64,000 nucleotides of DNA. Source: Anodontia alba. Lineage: Eukaryota; Mollusca; Bivalvia; Lucinida; Lucinidae. The stretch covers positions 13,070,620-13,134,619 of the forward strand of contig OZ024821.1 of assembly GCA_964016985.1 (NCBI GenBank). Reading direction: 5' to 3'. A program made the position numbers and the translations under genes. The notes under the pieces are model-generated. The model did no database searches and had not been told where the DNA came from. It saw only the letters and a list, made by a program, of their open reading frames with translations. The first letter of the stretch is position 1. Each line of letters begins with the position of its first letter. Positions 1-10,699 of this stretch are shown here, piece after piece.

Positions 1-158
1 CGGCGACCATTCCACCAATGTTAAAATACTCAATTGCCTATAACTTACATAATTTTCCACCGATTTTGATCAAATATGTGTCAAAATTCATTGTTTGTAA
101 AGTTCTTTACTTTAAAGCACAATATCTTTTAAGGTTGCGCTCCCCTTTAAGTGAGGCC

Positions 159-230
159 TTCCACGGGGGTTTGGGGAACAAGGGATTAGGCTCATTCCAC
201 GGGGGTTTGGGGAACAAGGGATTATGCTCA
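159..230. repeat. 36-bp unit, two tandem copies
   Basis: The 36-bp unit beginning TTCCACGGGGGTTTGGGG occurs at 159-194 and again at 195-230 with one clear base difference. It lies in a G-rich stretch (130-410) with several 'gggaacatgg'-like words. I see no coding potential; the small ORFs crossing it are chance. Confidence 0.85.
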
Positions 231-532
231 TTAGTCTTTTCCTTTCAGGGAACATTGGAAAAAAATAATGGGAACAGGGTAGCAAAACAAATGTTATGGG
301 AATAGGGAACATGGTATTTTTGAAAATTACTTCTAGGGAACATGGTCGATTTTTATTAGGGACCATGGTACCTCCTTGGAGGCCTATGTAGTGGGGTAGC
401 TTTGCACGCATCTAGGTTGTGCCTAATTTCATATTAATAATAATAATGATAATAGCGAACACAGCTCGCGACGCGCAGAGCGCGTCGCGAACGAAGTGAG
501 CTCTACGGTAGAGAATATGATCAAGGAAAAGA

Positions 533-790
533 AACATACAACGATATATACTTTCAGCAGAAATCGCTCTGACCAACTTTTTCTGCCTTTTTTCTTCCCG
601 GAAGTTGTCACCAGTAGTTAGTTTGCAGAGGATGACGAGTATATCCTCGAAGTGACCTTTACGATAGAGGAAAAATAACATACGCCGATATATACTTTCA
701 GCAGGAATCGCTCTGACCAGCTTTTCTGCCTTTTTTCTTCCCGGAAGTTGTGACGGGTAGTTAGTTGGCAGAGGCTGACGGGTAGCTTGA
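533..790. repeat. ~146-bp tandem duplication
   Basis: Two diverged copies of a segment containing 'gatatatactttcagcag', 'aatcgctctgacca' and 'cttcccggaagttgt' lie head to tail with a period of about 146 bp. The first copy is upstream of the polypyrimidine tract near 585 and the second near 730. Function unknown. Confidence 0.8.
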
Positions 791-799
791 AGTTATTTT

Positions 800-1463
800 T
801 TTTTATCATTTAATGATTATACGATTTTCGAAGAGAAATTTTAAAACACAAATAAAAGAAAAAGACATAAAAAGTTAATTTGCTGTCAATAGTTATCTGT
901 ATTTCTTTTCCCTTCCAAAAAAAAAAAAAAAAAAAAAAATAATAATAAATAAATAAATTACTCCGAGTGGTATTTCGTGACACCGAGTGGTATTTCGTGA
1001 CAATACGGAGCTTAGTCATTTACGGATTTTTCCTAATTTGGAAATGTAAACATTCCACGAGCCGGCGAGCTTCTGTCGTCTGTTTGTTTACATCGCATCT
1101 GTCAAACGCACTCCTACAGCAGGTATTCCCCCGTTTACCAAATATCCATGTAATTTAACCAAAAAAAAAAAAAAAAAAAAAAAAAAAATGAAACCGGATT
1201 TTTATACAAATACATAAACAGTAAACTAAGTATACTTTTCATGAAAAATTTACATTATAGTTTAGAAGAAATAAAATAAATAACTGAATAAATGGATGAC
1301 TGCCAGCACATAGGAAAACACTATATATGGATTTTTTTTTTTTTTTTTTTTTTTTTGTACTTTTTTTTTTACTATGGCCTTTGGTTCTTTTTTTTTTTTT
1401 TTTAGTCATGAAATTTTTTTGGTGTGAAATAAGAAAAATAAAATAAAAACAAAGTTTGTAGCC
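800..1463. other. Low-complexity stretch upstream of the Helitron
   Basis: This stretch has a 20-bp perfect tandem duplication (963-982 and 983-1002), poly-A tracts (918-938, 1162-1188) and poly-T tracts (1330-1356, 1391-1403). The Helitron's 5' terminus may lie here, but I cannot place the expected TC end. Confidence 0.6.
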
Positions 1464-1909
1464 ATGTCCCTTCTCACTTCCAGCCTCAACAAAATTTCAA
1501 TACAGGGTGTTGAATTCCATGTTGAAAATGTGCCTGGTGATGGTAACTGTTTCTTTCATTGCTTGTCTGTGTCTACAGTTGGGGATTATTCACGCACCAA
1601 TGAATTCAGACACCTGATCTGTCAAACTATTTTCAGTGATTGGGATAAGTGGCAAAGAAAGGTCTCTGTCCTCACATTACTATGTACAATTACTGGGGTA
1701 CAATGCTGAAACTGAATGGATGGGCAACCAGTTGTGAAATTGAAGTTGCTGCAATGATCTTGGGCTGCAAGATTAATGTTTGGTTGAAAGGTACAAATAG
1801 CAATTACATACTGAGTTCTTTTGGACCCCTACAGTCTGAAAATATTATTAATTTGCTGCTGGAAAACAACCATTCCAAATACTGCATGAGATACCTGGCC
1901 AAATGGTAA
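1464..1909 (+). pseudogene. OTU-like cysteine protease domain, frameshifted (Helitron)
   Basis: Residues read in two overlapping frames (1464-1709, then 1649-1909). The first part carries GDGNCFFHCLS, the OTU catalytic Asp/Cys block. The second carries WATSCEIEVAAMILGCKINVW and ends with NNHSKYC, the position of the catalytic His in OTU domains. Together they cover one complete OTU fold of roughly 130-150 residues. OTU domains cleave ubiquitin or ubiquitin-like chains and are common passengers of animal Helitrons. The shift near 1690 breaks the frame between Cys and His, so this copy cannot make the intact domain. The start at 1464 is the first Met before the conserved block. Confidence 0.8.
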
Positions 1910-1931
1910 AATTAAATAATTTGAAAAAAAA

Positions 1932-3438
1932 ATGGCCAGACAAAAAAAATTACCAGTAAATACATCTAGATCTACAGAATGTACTGAAACAGGTGTTACA
2001 TTGCCTTCTGCTGAATACTTCTACTCAGACAATGCTTATGCATCTTGTAGGACAGTATTTCCAACTGCAAAAGACCATGCAACATCTTCTTCAATGGGTA
2101 ATTATGACCACATACTTTCAGAACATGATTATTTTAAACATAAAAATACAAAGTCTTGTAAAAAAAAACATACAAATACTAAACATATACGCCATACCTA
2201 TGCCACTGACCAAACACACACTTTAAAAAGAAAATACCAAGTAAAAGGCAACAGAAACAGACAAAGTCTTGGACAAAACTTATTTTACTCTCCAAAATCC
2301 AATATGATAAGGCGCAAAAAAGAAAAACTTCTGTAACTGGAAAGCGACTTCTCTCCGACTCAATTAGGACTACTTTTAAGAATTTAAAGAACAGTGAGAA
2401 TGAACTACAGTCATTGTGTCAAAAGTTAAACATTCAGTATGAATTTCCATTTGTTGATGAAAGTAAGTATGAGAAGAAAAAAAAAGACTCCAAAGAATCA
2501 GATACAGACTTAACAAGCAAAAGCAGAAACCTTCACATGTTATTTCTGAACCACAAACACTTTCAGGCCAGGAAAATACTCAAAGCTGTTCTGATGTTAA
2601 CACCCGTGTTAACTGTTCTGATGTTAACACCCATGTTAACAGTAATCTATAATCAGGCGAAGAAATGACTCAAAATTATTCAGTTCTCTCACATCCTGAA
2701 GTTAGCAGTGGTTCAGAAACTGCCATGACACAAAATTATTCTCATCTTAATGGCAAAGAACTTGAACTGATGTCCCTCTGTAACAAATACAATGTGGAAT
2801 ATCACTTTCCCACTGAAAATGAAACTAGGTATGAACAAAAAAAGAGAATGTTAATGTTAAAATACAGGATTAAATGTAAGAAGATAAAATTTGAGGAGTC
2901 CAGCAATGCACTAAAAGACTCATCTGATCCAAATCAAATTTGTGAAAATAACATATCAAACCAGGATACCAATACACATAATACATACTTAGATGGTGCT
3001 GAAAAAGAGCTGCTTTCCGTCTGTAGAAAGCTGGGCGTCACGTATGACCAGCTCATTCAGAATGAAACTAAGTACGATAAAAACAGGAGAAAAAGGCGCA
3101 TTAAATGCCATTTCAATACAAAAAAATGTAAACTTCAGAAATCTCATACAGAAATACCTGATCCACCACCACCTTTAGGTGATACTATTGATAAGGTCTT
3201 AGACTGCATTCGGGCATTCGAACTCCAAGAAATGTCTTATCAAATACAATACTGTGAAGTCTGCCATGAGAGAATACTGGAAATGAAAATGTCTTCACAG
3301 AATGTGTGCTTAAGATGCAACAGTGACAAAAATTGTATCAAAATCTTTTCAGCTGAAAACAATATGGTTCCAAAGCCAACCCCCCCCCCCCCCCCCCCCC
3401 TGAACTTGCTTCACTTTCCATCATTGAACAACAACTAA
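1932..3438 (+). pseudogene. Helitron linker region with three repeated motifs and a zinc motif
   Basis: Three frames together (1932-2336, about 2341-2668, 2665-3438) encode a lysine-rich linker. A motif of about 30 residues recurs three times: near 2398 (NELQSLCQKLNIQYEF), near 2758 (LELMSLCNKYNVEYHF) and near 3001 (KELLSVCRKLGVTYDQ), each followed by a basic YxxxKKR-like stretch. A Cys cluster (CEVCHER then CLRCNSDKNC) near 3250-3340 looks like a zinc-binding knuckle. The last frame runs into a 21-base poly-C tract at 3380-3400 that shifts it, after which the conserved Helitron sequence resumes in another frame. The role of the repeated motif is unknown to me. Confidence 0.65.
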
Positions 3439-3998
3439 TTTCTCGCATATCTCCCTGCATAAATGTCCATTTATTAAATTATGGTGGCATTGCATCAAAT
3501 GGACATTGTGTTACATTCCCACAAGAAATCAATGAACCAGCAATTTTTTTCTTAGACTGCCAGAAGAGATCAAAATTATTAAAGTGAGAAAACAAGGTAA
3601 AAATGACACCTCAAAACACTTCCGAGTGAGACAGTTTGTTGTACAAAATGCTCTAACATGGCTTAAAAATCACAATGCCGCCTACTCGGATATAATTATT
3701 TGCAGTGAAAGATTGAAATCCTTTCCAGTAGATGGAGAATGTAATGAAATTCCAACTGTTGCATTCTGTGAAGATACTGTGCATCAAAAAGACCAGGGTC
3801 CTGCATCTGAACAAACTGACCCTGGTGTCACTGATGGCACTACTCATTCCAATTCTTTTAGCAGACCGACCACTTGACATACAAAATGAAGTTCACAACA
3901 TTGTTCAAGATGTTCTTGGTGAGAATGCCCATGTATCTGTTAATAAAAAGGGAACATACCATTCCATGGCCTACAAGAGGCAATATTCCACTGTCTGA
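3399..3998 (+). pseudogene. DUF6570-like region of the Helitron polyprotein, three frames
   Basis: From 3399 the frame reads PELASLSIIEQQLISRI, then HLLNYGGIASNGHCVTFPQ. After a poly-T slippage near 3545 it continues LFLRLPEEIKIIKVRKQGK, then RVRQFVVQNALTWLKNHN and YSDIIICSERLKSFPVDG. A further shift reads RPLDIQNEVHNIVQDV to 3998. This is the pattern of the conserved segment that precedes the Rep domain in many Helitron proteins (DUF6570). Family assignment is from memory of the conserved words; a profile search would settle it. Confidence 0.6.
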
Positions 3999-6025
3999 GT
4001 ATTCTACAACAAATTTATTCACCCTTGCATTTCCTGCTTTATTCCCATATGGTACGGCAGACTATTATTCAAACCGTCCAAGAAGCTGTTCCTCCATGTC
4101 AGATTGGGCTGATCATCTGTTATGGTACAATGATGGCAGATTTGCTAGCCACCATTATTTTAAATTTGTTGTCCACAACATGATTATGCGCAAGAGAGCT
4201 GCTGATAATGGAAGTTTCATAGTAAACCAGAAACTGGGAGATAGTCATTTGACTGTATCTGACTTAAAAGAACAACTACAAAGATGCAATCAGTCTTTAG
4301 GAAAGAAAATTTTATATTTTGGTGCAAATCTTCGTGGTACATCACAGTACTGGGCTCAAAGAGGGAAAGAACTCAGAGCTTTGATTCAGTTTAAAATCAA
4401 TGAAGGTGCTGGCCTTCCCTCTTATTTCACCACTGGTAGTTGCGCTGAGTTTCACTTTAAGCCATTGCACCAGTTAATTTCCCTGTATACTCAGTCCTCA
4501 ACTGGTAAGGCAGTGGATACAAGCAACCGAACAGAACTTTTTGAGGCTTTGCAGCAAAATACCCATATTGTTGCACATTATAATGATCTCCGGACCCAGT
4601 CTTATTTTAAAAATGTGATGGCTCCAGTATTTAATGTTAATGCATACTGGTATCGACAAGAATTTGCCAAATCTAGAGGTATGGTACACTGGCATGGGCT
4701 ATGTTGGCGCTCAGATAAGCAACCACATCAGCTTCTATTTGATGCTGTCAAGAGTGGCCTCTCTGAAGATGACGGTGCAGAAAAACTGGCACAGTGGGCA
4801 GAATCCAACTGTGGGATTACAGCAATGCATCCTGCAGGTCAAGATGAAACTGGCCAGTCTCGGAAAGACCTGTGGCTACCTCCAGAAGGAAATGCTCCAG
4901 CCCCACCAGAAGACAAAAATCCACTTCTCAAATTACTAATGGATGTAAGTTACTCACAAGCTTCTTTGTTGGAAGACCATTTGCTCCTTTCAAACCGATT
5001 CAGTCTCCATCGCTGTTCTGACTATTGTCTGACAGCACTACGGTCCAAGCCAAACAAAGTCTGCAGAATGGAATTTCCAAAACCACTGCGGGAGACACCA
5101 GCTATAATTAAGGACCGAAATAAATCTTTGAGACTTGAGATGCCAAGAGATCACCCATGTCTAGTTCAGCACTCTAAATGGTATACTCAAAGCTGGCGAG
5201 CAAATGGAGACATCTCAATAATCCTGTCAAAAAGTGGAACAGAAAATCCATCTGTAGATGACATAATTGCCACTGAAAGGTATATAACTGGCTATGCTTG
5301 CAAAGGCAATCAGCCAACTGATGCAATAAGTGATCTTTTCAATGACATGATCAGTTGCACAGATGACTCTGTTGCACCCAAATCTCTGTGCACAAAACTT
5401 CTAATGGGGACAGTCAAGCGTGACACTTCTGCTGTTGAAGCATCTTATGAGCTATCATCCCTTCCACTGTATCGTTCTAGCCATACCTTTCAGTCCATCA
5501 GTTTGTCAGGGGCAAGGATTCTTGAACACAATGGCACTAGAGTTACAAGAAATACAGCTCTTGACAGGTACATGGAGCGAAGCAATAATGACAGGTCTTC
5601 ATTCTATTCTTTCATTTGCCAAACTGGTAAAGTGCCTGTTCTTCAAGGGTCCTCAACACATGCAACATGGCCTCTAGAAGAAGATTTCTGTCGAACAATG
5701 CTATTGCTTCATTGGCCCAACTGGAGGACTATTTCAGACATAAAAGGTCCAGAAATATCTTGGACAGAGAAATTTAAGGAGTTCCTACAAATGACTATCT
5801 GCCCAAATTTTGTTAAGGCTGAAATTGAGAGGGTGAAGAAGCACCAATCTACTTCTGAAGAAGATATTCCCAATGATACGGGTGATATTGAACATCTGGA
5901 ACAACCCGAATGGATGGAATTAGTTAAGCCCATGGCCACATTTGAGGATATTCAAGCAGAAGTAGCTTTTGATAATGGAGGGCCGGATCATGACTGGTCT
6001 AAAACATCATTTGAGTATCCTCAAG
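3985..6025 (+). pseudogene. Helitron Rep (HUH endonuclease) domain
   Basis: The longest Helitron frame (open from 3874; conserved sequence starts about 3985 with EYSTTNLFTLAFPALFPYGT) encodes the Helitron helicase-like N-terminal domain. The words GTSQYWAQRGKELRALIQF and PVFNVNAYWYRQEFAKSRG lead into VHWHG at about 4684-4698, the metal-binding HUH motif. The tyrosine motif follows at 5281-5301 as YITGYAC, with Gly where many Helitrons have Lys between the two Tyr. This domain nicks and religates DNA during rolling-circle transposition. The frame is uninterrupted for over 2 kb, the best-preserved part of the element. It ends when the intron-like insert at 6026 brings a TGA at 6067. Confidence 0.85.
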
Positions 6026-6106
6026 GTTTCCTCTTCCTCTTGGGGTCTGAGAAGGGCTGCGGTTTGTGATTGTGGCACTCCTGGACTTTTCTCTTACCTT
6101 TTTTAG
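6026..6106 (+). other. 81-bp GT...AG intron-like insert in the Helitron Rep-helicase frame
   Basis: The insert begins GTTTCC after CAAG and ends in a pyrimidine run TTTTTTTAG. Removing 6026-6106 joins CCTCAAG to GAGTGTCTTGG and restores ...YPQGVSWLETLNESL... without its stop codon. The insert is 81 bp, a multiple of three, but carries a TGA at 6067-6069. A near-identical sequence lies at 8315-8396. It could be an introner-like element, a copied filler fragment or a chance GT-AG. Confidence 0.6.
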
Positions 6107-7767
6107 GAGTGTCTTGGCTTGAAACCCTGAATGAATCGCTAGATGACAGGGTTGATGGTCTTGACATCCCTGATGTTGATATAACTTTACTCAATGAGGA
6201 TCAGACATTTGCATTCAATATCGTCATTGAGACACCACTCATGAATTTCATCAATCAGGAACAGTACAAACCACTCCGTTTAGTTGTAACTGGAACAGCT
6301 GGATCTGGTAAGTCTTATTTGATTAAGTGCTTAGTGAAAGCCATTCGACTTCTTTTCCAGTCCAACAAATCCGTACAAGTTGTTTGCCCAACTGGTAACA
6401 GTGCCAATCTAATTTCTGGTACAACCCTACACAGTTTTCTCAAAGTGCCCACATACAACAGGGGAGGGGAAATGAAACCGCCAGATGGCTCCTTAGGTGT
6501 TGCACTTCAAGAAAACTGTGCAGAATTGAAAGCATTGCTGGTTGATGAACGTTCGCTTATTGGTGCAACAACTCTAGGCTGGATGGAATTCATGTGTGGC
6601 CATGGAGTGGCATCACAGTTCAACCAGTCAAATTCATGGGGTGGAGTGCCTGTTGTCATTTTTATGGGTGATGATGTACAACTACCAACAGTTCTTGACT
6701 CTCCTGTGTATAGATGCAGCAGCAAGTCACTTGCTGCTCTACATGGCGTTCTCGTTTGGAATGATTTCCAAACAGTAGTTGGCTTGCAAAACATCATAAG
6801 ACAGGGAAATGAGGAACAGGTATTTCGTGATGTCCTTATGTCTCTTAGACAGTATAAAACTACTAAAGAGCAGGCATTATGGTTGCAACAGTTTCAGTGG
6901 GACAGGTTAAAATCAGTTTATGGTGAAGATCTGATGCTCAGGATGGACACCTGTGGTTTGTTCGTTTTACCCTCTCATGAGGAGGAATGCCAACACAACA
7001 CAAACCGGTTATTGAAAGTTAACCAGGTACATCCTGTTGCAAAGATCAAAGCAGTTGGAAAGGGTTCTTACTCCAGCATTGGTGACTCTGAAAAAGCTGG
7101 TGGTCACCTGCATACAATTTATCTCTGCAAAGATGCCCAAGTAATGCTCACATGCAATTTAAATGTGCAGTTTGGACTATTCATTGGTGCTATTGGTAAA
7201 GTACTTGACATAATATATCAGAATGGTCACCATCCTCCTGACTGCTTTCCAGATGTAGTTATAGTGAAGTTTCATAGCTACACTGGCCCATCCTTTATTG
7301 AACAAGACCCTTAAGTTGTCCCTATTGTTCCTGTATCTAGGAAAATGGACTGCAAATGTCGGTTTTGTTCGAGAAAGCAAATTCCACTACGACTTGGATA
7401 GGCAACCACCATTCATCGCTGTCAGGGCATGACAGTGGGTCGAGGCGAACCTAATCGCTATATTACCATCAATCCAGGAACGAGAAGCTTTGAATCTAGA
7501 AATCCTGGTGCCATGTTCGTTGCACTTTCCCGCACTAAGTGCAGCGGGAACTGGCGGTAATGTCCCCGATTTTGCCTGAAATGCATTTGTCAGAGTAAAT
7601 GAGGATAGGCTCTGTCATGTGGTTTCCACACCTACAACTAAGGCAAGGGACCAACAGATTGCATTACTTTCCAAACTTGCAACTCAAACAAAGAGCAAAT
7701 TCCACCACCTGTTCCGTTGCAGAAAGTTTATTTCATACATTAACAGCCTAGTGAAATATGAAGAGTA
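6107..7767 (+). pseudogene. Helitron PIF1-type helicase domain
   Basis: Reading from WLETLNESL at about 6116, the domain shows Walker A GTAGSGKS (6292-6315), Walker B-like LLVDERS around 6535-6555 and GDDVQLP (about 6666-6686). After stops at 7312 and 7399 it continues TIHRCQGMTVGRG and MFVALSRTK (7520-7540), the C-terminal helicase motifs. A shift near 7550 then gives VRVNEDRLCHVVSTPTTKA to a stop near 7767. These are the ordered motifs of SF1B PIF1 helicases as found in Helitrons, which unwind the donor strand behind the Rep nick. Two stops and a shift near the C terminus make it non-functional as it stands. Confidence 0.88.
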
Positions 7768-8145
7768 ATCTAATTTTCATGACAGATCAATTATAGTTCC
7801 CTGTCCCTTTACTGGATAAAACTGCTACACTCTTTGTGAATAACCAAAAAGTATCAAACTCCACATGCATTAATATTCCTTGCTTCGAAGTGGCACATTT
7901 GCATGTTTATGATTTCAACACTTTTTAGCATGTATGGAAAATGGCAGTCATCCCTAAAATATATGTACAGTGGTTTTCATCGGTAAGGAGGTGGTGGCTG
8001 AGTATTACTGTAAGCAATAACTGCTATTCATTCATTCACATATACCAGAATCAGCAGAATGTAACATCATATTTTCAAAAGTATATGATCATGATCAATG
8101 TACACTAATAAGTATGTGCTTGTTAACCACTTTTACATACTGCAT
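7768..8145. other. No recognisable feature
   Basis: AT-rich sequence between the helicase stop and the minus-strand basic frame. It may include the Helitron 3' UTR and terminus, but I found no convincing hairpin plus CTRR end. Confidence 0.5.
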
Positions 8146-8402
8146 TCAAAGCTGTCCTTTTGCGAGGTAAATTGTCAGTTTTGTCTCTGCAAATAAGGCT
8201 TTTTGGTGAAGATTGTGTTTTTCAGTCCTTTTGCGATTACCTTGCTTGGGGAAGAGAGAGCTAATCTTAGTGCTTTTCGTGCGTTTGTTCGATTTGTGCT
8301 TGTTTAGATTTGTCGGTTTCCTCTTCCTCTTGGGGTTTGGGAAGGGCTGCGGTTTGTGATTGTGGCACTCCCTGGACTTTTCTCTTACCTTTTTTTTTTT
8401 TT
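8146..8402 (-). pseudogene. Lys/Arg-rich minus-strand reading frame, transposon-associated
   Basis: On the minus strand a frame from the poly-A-like run at 8402-8390 to a stop at 8146 encodes an extremely basic peptide: KKVREKSRECHNHKPQPF, then PKRKRKPTNLNKHKSNKR, then TKISSLFPKQGNRKRTEKH. A homopolymer of 13 bases interrupts the link to an upstream Met (MYRGSH). I do not recognise a function. Its first ~80 bp are duplicated inside the Helitron at 6025-6104, in the same orientation relative to the Helitron. Basic frames of this style recur beside invertebrate transposons, to my recollection, but that is not proof of a protein. Confidence 0.35.
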
Positions 8403-9182
8403 ATGGCTCCCCCGATACATAACCATAAAATAAATTTTCTGACCGTAAAACCACTTGCTGGTATTTCTTCTTTTCATTTATTTTGTGAAACTAACTAACC
8501 TGGCCCATGAGACTATATAATCCTGAAAATTCTGTAAGCATCCTTCTGCCTGCTAAACTCGTGCAAACAAATGAACATAAATAACCTTTAAACCAAATAT
8601 GATCTTGAACCAACAGATCATTTATTTACATTTGCTTGTTCTGTAGTTTGATAGCCCAGTCAACACTGTTTAATAAGGTTGTGTTGCATGCACATTTATT
8701 CCTCAGTAACTGGAGTCTTTACTTTTTTGACAAATTTAGTAATGCTATCAGTCCTATCTGGCCATGCATACTTACTGTTACAAGAGTATATGATAGCTCT
8801 TACCAAATGTACGTTGTGAGTGCTTTTTATTAAGGTGGTTTTAATGAGTACCCACTATCTATGTATTGGAAAAGAAAAGGAAGAAAAATGAAGTTTACCT
8901 TTGTAAACACCAATTTGCCGTATATAAAGTGATTTTACAAAAGGTGTTCATTTAACGGATTTCTTAATATGATGGTATCAAATTCTTTTATTCAATATAT
9001 ACCGGTAAGACATCTTTTCTTCTTTTGCAAGTCATCTTACCAGTCAGGTAAGATCTGTTATGTCACCAGGCACCAATATGGGTACAACATCAAAGTGTAT
9101 ACTTATTATGTCCCAAGATTTCTAAAATATCCACCTTTCTTTGAATTAATATTTATGATATTTCAGAAGACAGTGTTGTTAA
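8403..9182. other. Mostly unassigned; half of a palindromic MITE at 8830-8870
   Basis: The word 'aatgagtacccactatctatg' (8843-8863) matches one arm of the 'gggtactcatt' palindrome family found intact at 47841-47950, but no second arm follows. The remainder shows no coding or repeat signal that I can support. Confidence 0.5.
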
Positions 9183-10032
9183 TTTGCAGGAGCTTATCTT
9201 TCAGACATATGCGAACAAATAATCACAGCATCTGATTCAAGAGGCAGACACCTAGACACCTTTATCACCCAACACAACATATTCACTACTTTAAACATTA
9301 TCTGCATTCCAGGAGCAAAACTCAACACTCTCAAACATGCAATAAAACAAAGACTCACAGAAATATACCCCCAAAAAAGCATCAATTACTTTAGTAGCTG
9401 GAATTTGCAATTTCACTGAAAAAGTCCATCACACACAAGGCACACAAATAACATACAATCACTCACAACAGAAAACAAATAACATTTTCCAACAACTTCA
9501 AGACTTATCAGCCTCATTCAACACAAACACCTCATCTCTAAAGATTGCCACAATACCACCTGCATCACTCAAGAAATATGCCGTATCACAGATACAAAAA
9601 ATAAAAGAAATCTCCAGCACAGCATTTTTTTCAGACACAGAACTTAATACAAAGCAAAAAGCCCTAGAAGAAGACATACGTTACATCAACACAGTCATAG
9701 CAAGCATCAACACACAAAATAATTTAACAACTATCAGATGGGATAGAGATATCCAGAAAACAACCATAAAAAACGTGGGGTGCATGGTCAAAATTAAAAA
9801 AAAAATGAGGAAATTTTTTTATGTCGACATGTATGATGGGGTTCACCCTGATAACTGATTGAGGGATAGGTGGTTTTCTGTTCTCTGCAGGTCTATTAAA
9901 AATGATCTGAACAGACATCTACTGTTCCCATCAGTGTCATCATTTTATGCTGCTGCTGAGATGATGACAGTGATGACTCTGAGGAAGCTTCTGCACTTCC
10001 AACAGAGATCTGGGACTTTAAAAGAGCTTTAA
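9183..10032 (+). pseudogene. Broken SGNH/GDSL hydrolase-like ORF, probably transposon-encoded
   Basis: Codon-like composition differs sharply from the flanks. The first frame reads EQIITASDSRGRHLDTF and IPGAKLNTLKHAIKQRL to a TGA at 9416. Near 9400 another frame takes over as LVAGICNFTEKVHHTQGTQ and continues to VDMYDGVHPDN with a TGA at 9856, then LRDRWFSVLCRSIKNDLN. DSRG fits the nucleophile-Ser block, AGICN the Gly-Asn block and DGVH (9835-9846) the catalytic Asp-x-x-His of SGNH hydrolases. Domains of this type occur in some invertebrate mobile-element proteins. One frameshift and one stop make it a pseudogene. The assignment rests on the three blocks and their order. Confidence 0.6.
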
Positions 10033-10321
10033 ACTGAATAAATATTGATTCTTTTTTTCTGTTGCAGTTCTTCTTTGTGCGCCAGTTGTTTCATGTGGGG
10101 CATTTGTGTTGTCATTTCTACTTCTTTACGTTCCTTGGGAGTGGCATGCTTCTTGATTGTGTCATTTCCTGGGTATCTTCACTTATATTTTTACCTGCTA
10201 TATCTTAACAATTTCAGTTTAATATGTGTATGTTGTTGTTTTCTGGATAAACTTATCCCATATTCAAGTATCTCATTTAAAAGAATCCCCTCAATATTCC
10301 AAAACCTAAAGCTGTCCTACT

Positions 10322-10555
10322 GGTGGGTGACATGAAAGTCACTAACCATGTTATACCCCATGTTCTTCTTGTTTATCTATTCCATAGTGTATCTACTTCT
10401 TTCATGATTCTACGAATTTTCACTTAATACGACATGGTGGGTGACATAGTAGTCGCTTACCAAGTATATAGGAAAACATAAAACCCATCTATTCGCTACA
10501 CATATACTAAATACTCATCAACTAATTCCACAAATCATTTATTCCACCCCAAGCA

Positions 10556-10620
<65 letters not shown>

Positions 10621-10679
10621 TAAGTAGGAATCTTTATGCAATAGATGTTTCATGGTGGGTGACACGCAAGTCGCTAACC
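10322..10679. repeat. Three copies of a 26-nt stem with variable hexaloop
   Basis: GGTGGGTGAC-N6-GTCnCTnACC occurs at 10322-10347 (loop ATGAAA), 10436-10461 (loop ATAGTA) and 10654-10679 (loop ACGCAA). The arms pair as a stem with wobble pairs; the central six bases differ in each copy. Spacing is irregular (114 and 218 bp), so this is not a simple tandem repeat. Confidence 0.7.
10559..10621. repeat. (ATT)n microsatellite
   Basis: An uninterrupted run of about 21 ATT trinucleotides. Confidence 0.97.
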
Positions 10680-10699
10680 ATTATTACCTACATTCAAAT

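Larger units (their letters stand above)
1464..7770 (+). mobile_element. Degenerate OTU-type Helitron
   Basis: In order, this block encodes an OTU cysteine-protease domain, a linker with three repeated motifs and a CxxC-type zinc motif, a DUF6570-like region, an HUH replication-initiator domain and a PIF1-type superfamily 1 helicase. That is the content of animal Helitrons, which move by rolling-circle transposition. Coding is broken by frameshifts (about 1690, 2330, 3380-3400 poly-C, 3545 poly-T, about 3850-3990, about 7550), in-frame stops (7312, 7399) and an insert at 6026-6106, so the copy is not autonomous. I could not identify the terminal TC or hairpin-CTRR ends, so the bounds are those of the coding remnants. 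Confidence 0.88.
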
